A model generated the notes under the pieces. The model did not search any database and was not told the origin of the DNA. It saw only the letters and a list, made by a program, of their open reading frames with translations. Both the position numbers and the translations under genes were made by a program. A DNA stretch of 64,000 nt from Rubrobacter marinus (GTDB lineage: Bacteria; Actinomycetota; Rubrobacteria; Rubrobacterales; Rubrobacteraceae): positions 3,286,001 through 3,350,000 of the forward strand of contig NZ_CP045121.1 of NCBI RefSeq assembly GCF_011492965.1, in the 5' to 3' direction. Every line of letters starts with the position of its first letter. Position 1 is the stretch's first letter. Below, piece after piece: positions 61,982-64,000 of the stretch.

Positions 61982-64000
61982 CTAGTCGGCCCGGTTGGTC
62001 TCCCCGACCGGGGCGGACCTCCCCGCGAGGCGTCCCCCGATAAGGTGGACGACGATCCCGAGGGCCAGCACGCCCAGCCCGACCGCCACCCAGAAAGGCT
62101 CCAGGTAGAGGAGCAGGACGCCCGCCGCGCCGCACAGGACGCGCTCGGGGAGGCGGGCCGGTCCCATAAGCCACGCGCCCGTCGCGACGGCGAGGGCGCC
62201 CACGGCGAGCGCCGAGACGAGGAAGGTCAGCGCGATCTGGAGCGCCGAGCCCTGCAGGAGCAGCGCCTCGCCGTTCGGGGAGAGGACGAAGGCGAAGGGG
62301 ACGAGGAAGGCCGGGAGGGTGTACTTCCACGTCATCATCATCGTCTTGAAGGCGTTGCCGCCCGTGATCGCCGAGGCCGCGACCGCCGCGAGCGCCGTCG
62401 GCGGGCTGACCTCCGAGAGCACCGCGTAGTAGAAGATGAACATGTAGGCGACGAACGGCGCCACCCCGAGCTCCGTGAGCGCGGGGCCGATGATCACCGA
62501 CGCGATGATGAACGATGCCGTCACCGGCACGGCGAGGCCGAGCAGCAAGACCGCGAGCGCCGAGTAGAGCGCCGTCAGGGCGAGGCTCCCGGCCGCGAGC
62601 CCGATGATGACGCTGCTCAGCTTCAGCCCGAGGCCCGTCAGCGTCACGACGGCTACGATGATCCCGGCCGCCGCCGTCGTCGCCGCGACCGGCAGCACCC
62701 CCATCGCCCCCGCGACGAGCGCGTCGTAGACCCGCCTCGGCCCCATCCTGTGCGCGGGGTCGAGAAACGAGAGCAGAAACGCCGCGATCGTCGCGTAGAA
62801 GACCGCCCGGAACGGCGAGAACCCGAGCGCCATGAGCCCCACGATGAGGAACAGCGAGCTGAAGTGGTAGCCGTAGCGGAAGAGCAGGCGCCCCAAAGGC
62901 GGCGTCTCCACCTCCACGCCGCGGGTGCCGAAGCGCCGCGCGTCGGCCTCGATGGCCAGCACGATCCCGAGGTAGTACAGCAGCGACGGGATGACGGCGT
63001 ACAGCAGCACCGTCAGGTAGCTCACCCCGAGAAACTCGGCGATGATGAACGCCGCCGCCCCGAGCGTCGGGGGGGAGAGGATCGCCCCTATCCCCGCCGC
63101 CGCGAGCACCCCGCCACCCTCGACCCTCGGATAACCGCCTCTCTGCAGGATGGGCCACGCCACCGAGCCCAGCGTCACGGTCGTCGCCGTGCCCGAGCCC
63201 GAGACGGTCCCGAGCAGGAAGCCGGCGAGGGTCGTGGTGCGCCCCGGGCCGGTCCGGGAGCGTCCGAAGGCGGCGAAGCTCACGTCGATAAAGTACTTGC
63301 CGGCCCCCGAGTACTCCAGGACGGCGCCGTAGATCGTGAACAGGACGATGTACGTCGCGGCGACGTCGAGCGGGACGCCGAAGAGCCCCTCGAGCCCCAT
63401 GTACGTCTGCCCGATTATGCGGTCGGGGCCGTAGCCCGAGTGCCCGATCACGAACCCCGGCGGTATGAGCGCCCCGAGGTACGCGTAAGCGATAAAAACC
63501 ACGCAGACGGCGGGGAGGATCCAGCCGACCGTCCGCCGCGTCGCCTCCAGGACGAGCAGGATGGTGATCGTCCCGAAGACGAGGTCCAGGGGGTCCGGGC
63601 TCGCCGCCCGCCGGATAAACTCGTCGAAGACGACGAGCGTGTACCCGAGCGCCACGACCGAGAGCAGGGCGAAGAGCCAGTCGGTTACCCCGGGGTTGTC
63701 CGGGCGCTCCTCGTCCCCTTCGGCCCTCCCGCCGGAGCCCCATGCCCGGTAGAGGACGAAGGTCATCGCGAGAGCGACGGCGAGGAAGCTCGTGCGGTAG
63801 AGCTGCTCGGGGAGCGGGTCGAGCACCCAGTAGAGCGCGTAGAGGGAGAGCAGGGCCCCCGCGACCGAGAGTGAGCGCTTGGGGAAGCCCGTGAGGCGGC
63901 GAGCCGGCTTCTCCGACTCGAACTCCTCGAGCAGGTGGTCCGTTCGGACGGGTGCGCCCGTCGTCAGGGTACTTCCGTCCGGCCGGTCCTCGCGCGAATC
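61982..64000 (-). CDS. TRAP transporter fused permease (TAXI type), 5' end outside window
   Basis: 672 residues visible; the frame is open to the right edge. A fused small (4-helix) plus large DctM permease: N-terminal soluble segment DHLLEEFESEKPARRLTG, then PDPLDLVFGTITILLVLEATRRTVGW, the DctM region (FLLGTVSGSGTATTVTLGSVAWPIL, GIGAILSPPTLGAAAFIIAEFLGV) and STITGGNAFKTMMMTWKYTLPAF-like SAITGGNAFK near the end. Such proteins import dicarboxylates or amino acids with a TAXI binding protein, which would normally be encoded next to it, likely beyond the window. GTG 63826 is not the true start. Confidence 0.9.
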   Translation of the reverse strand, partial: DSREDRPDGSTLTTGAPVRTDHLLEEFESEKPARRLTGFPKRSLSVAGALLSLYALYWVLDPLPEQLYRTSFLAVALAMTFVLYRAWGSGGRAEGDEERPDNPGVTDWLFALLSVVALGYTLVVFDEFIRRAASPDPLDLVFGTITILLVLEATRRTVGWILPAVCVVFIAYAYLGALIPPGFVIGHSGYGPDRIIGQTYMGLEGLFGVPLDVAATYIVLFTIYGAVLEYSGAGKYFIDVSFAAFGRSRTGPGRTTTLAGFLLGTVSGSGTATTVTLGSVAWPILQRGGYPRVEGGGVLAAAGIGAILSPPTLGAAAFIIAEFLGVSYLTVLLYAVIPSLLYYLGIVLAIEADARRFGTRGVEVETPPLGRLLFRYGYHFSSLFLIVGLMALGFSPFRAVFYATIAAFLLSFLDPAHRMGPRRVYDALVAGAMGVLPVAATTAAAGIIVAVVTLTGLGLKLSSVIIGLAAGSLALTALYSALAVLLLGLAVPVTASFIIASVIIGPALTELGVAPFVAYMFIFYYAVLSEVSPPTALAAVAASAITGGNAFKTMMMTWKYTLPAFLVPFAFVLSPNGEALLLQGSALQIALTFLVSALAVGALAVATGAWLMGPARLPERVLCGAAGVLLLYLEPFWVAVGLGVLALGIVVHLIGGRLAGRSAPVGETNRAD

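Overview
This is a very GC-rich window with actinobacterial gene content. Its style suggests Rubrobacteria (Rubrobacter or a close relative): frequent ATA isoleucine codons despite high GC, many GTG/TTG starts, a full menaquinone pathway, DUF2267, DUF2252 and Hsp20 stress genes, inositol-phosphate synthase, and glycine-betaine type uptake. That assignment is an inference; there is no rRNA or tRNA here to confirm it. I see no phage, insertion sequence, CRISPR array or origin.

Layout. 1-570 is the 5' part of a Baeyer-Villiger-type flavin monooxygenase running off the left edge, followed by a VOC protein. 1432-6602 is an acetoin/diacetyl catabolic block: reductase, then acoA-acoB-acoC-acoX, with a promoter and palindromic operator before acoA and a large hairpin between acoA and acoB. 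6611-9476 (minus) holds a hydrolase, two tiny orphan proteins and a tautomerase-cyclase fusion. 9602-17946 (plus) holds an MHS-family permease, hyuA-hyuB, a cytochrome P450 and two alpha/beta hydrolases. 17977-24897 has a zinc-ribbon polytopic membrane protein, threonine dehydratase with an MFS permease, DUF2267, a phosphatase-like gene and methionine aminopeptidase. 25024-34300 has an amidohydrolase, inositol-phosphate synthase, a glycosyltransferase, a sulfotransferase, a CNNM/CorC protein, hydrolases, an AAC(3) homologue and a small orphan gene. 34395-38400 (minus) has DUF2267, a ligase-carrier-acyltransferase protein and a methyltransferase. 38802-46224 is menF-menD-menH-menB-menC-menE, with menA convergent and a candidate MenI thioesterase nearby. 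47298-52557 has a phosphoribosyltransferase, two zinc proteins, a P-loop kinase, a ferritin-like protein, an NDP-sugar synthase and an SDR. 52881-55591 is a BCCT carrier overlapping an OpuAC-type lipoprotein. 55676-64000 has Hsp20, a tautomerase, DUF2252, a FAH/LhgO/aldolase group, a PPOX protein and a partial fused TRAP permease.

Two patterns cut across the window. First, about twenty genes carry one or more single-base frameshifts, nearly always a missing base in a short G or C run, with perfect homology resuming in the next frame. This looks like consensus sequencing error rather than decay, so the 'pseudogene' entries describe the sequence as given and are probably intact genes in the organism. 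Second, many genes have a TANNNT -10 hexamer ending 6-8 nt before the start codon with no Shine-Dalgarno, i.e. leaderless starts. In menH-menB-menC-menE the stop codon of each upstream gene lies inside the -10 hexamer of the next.
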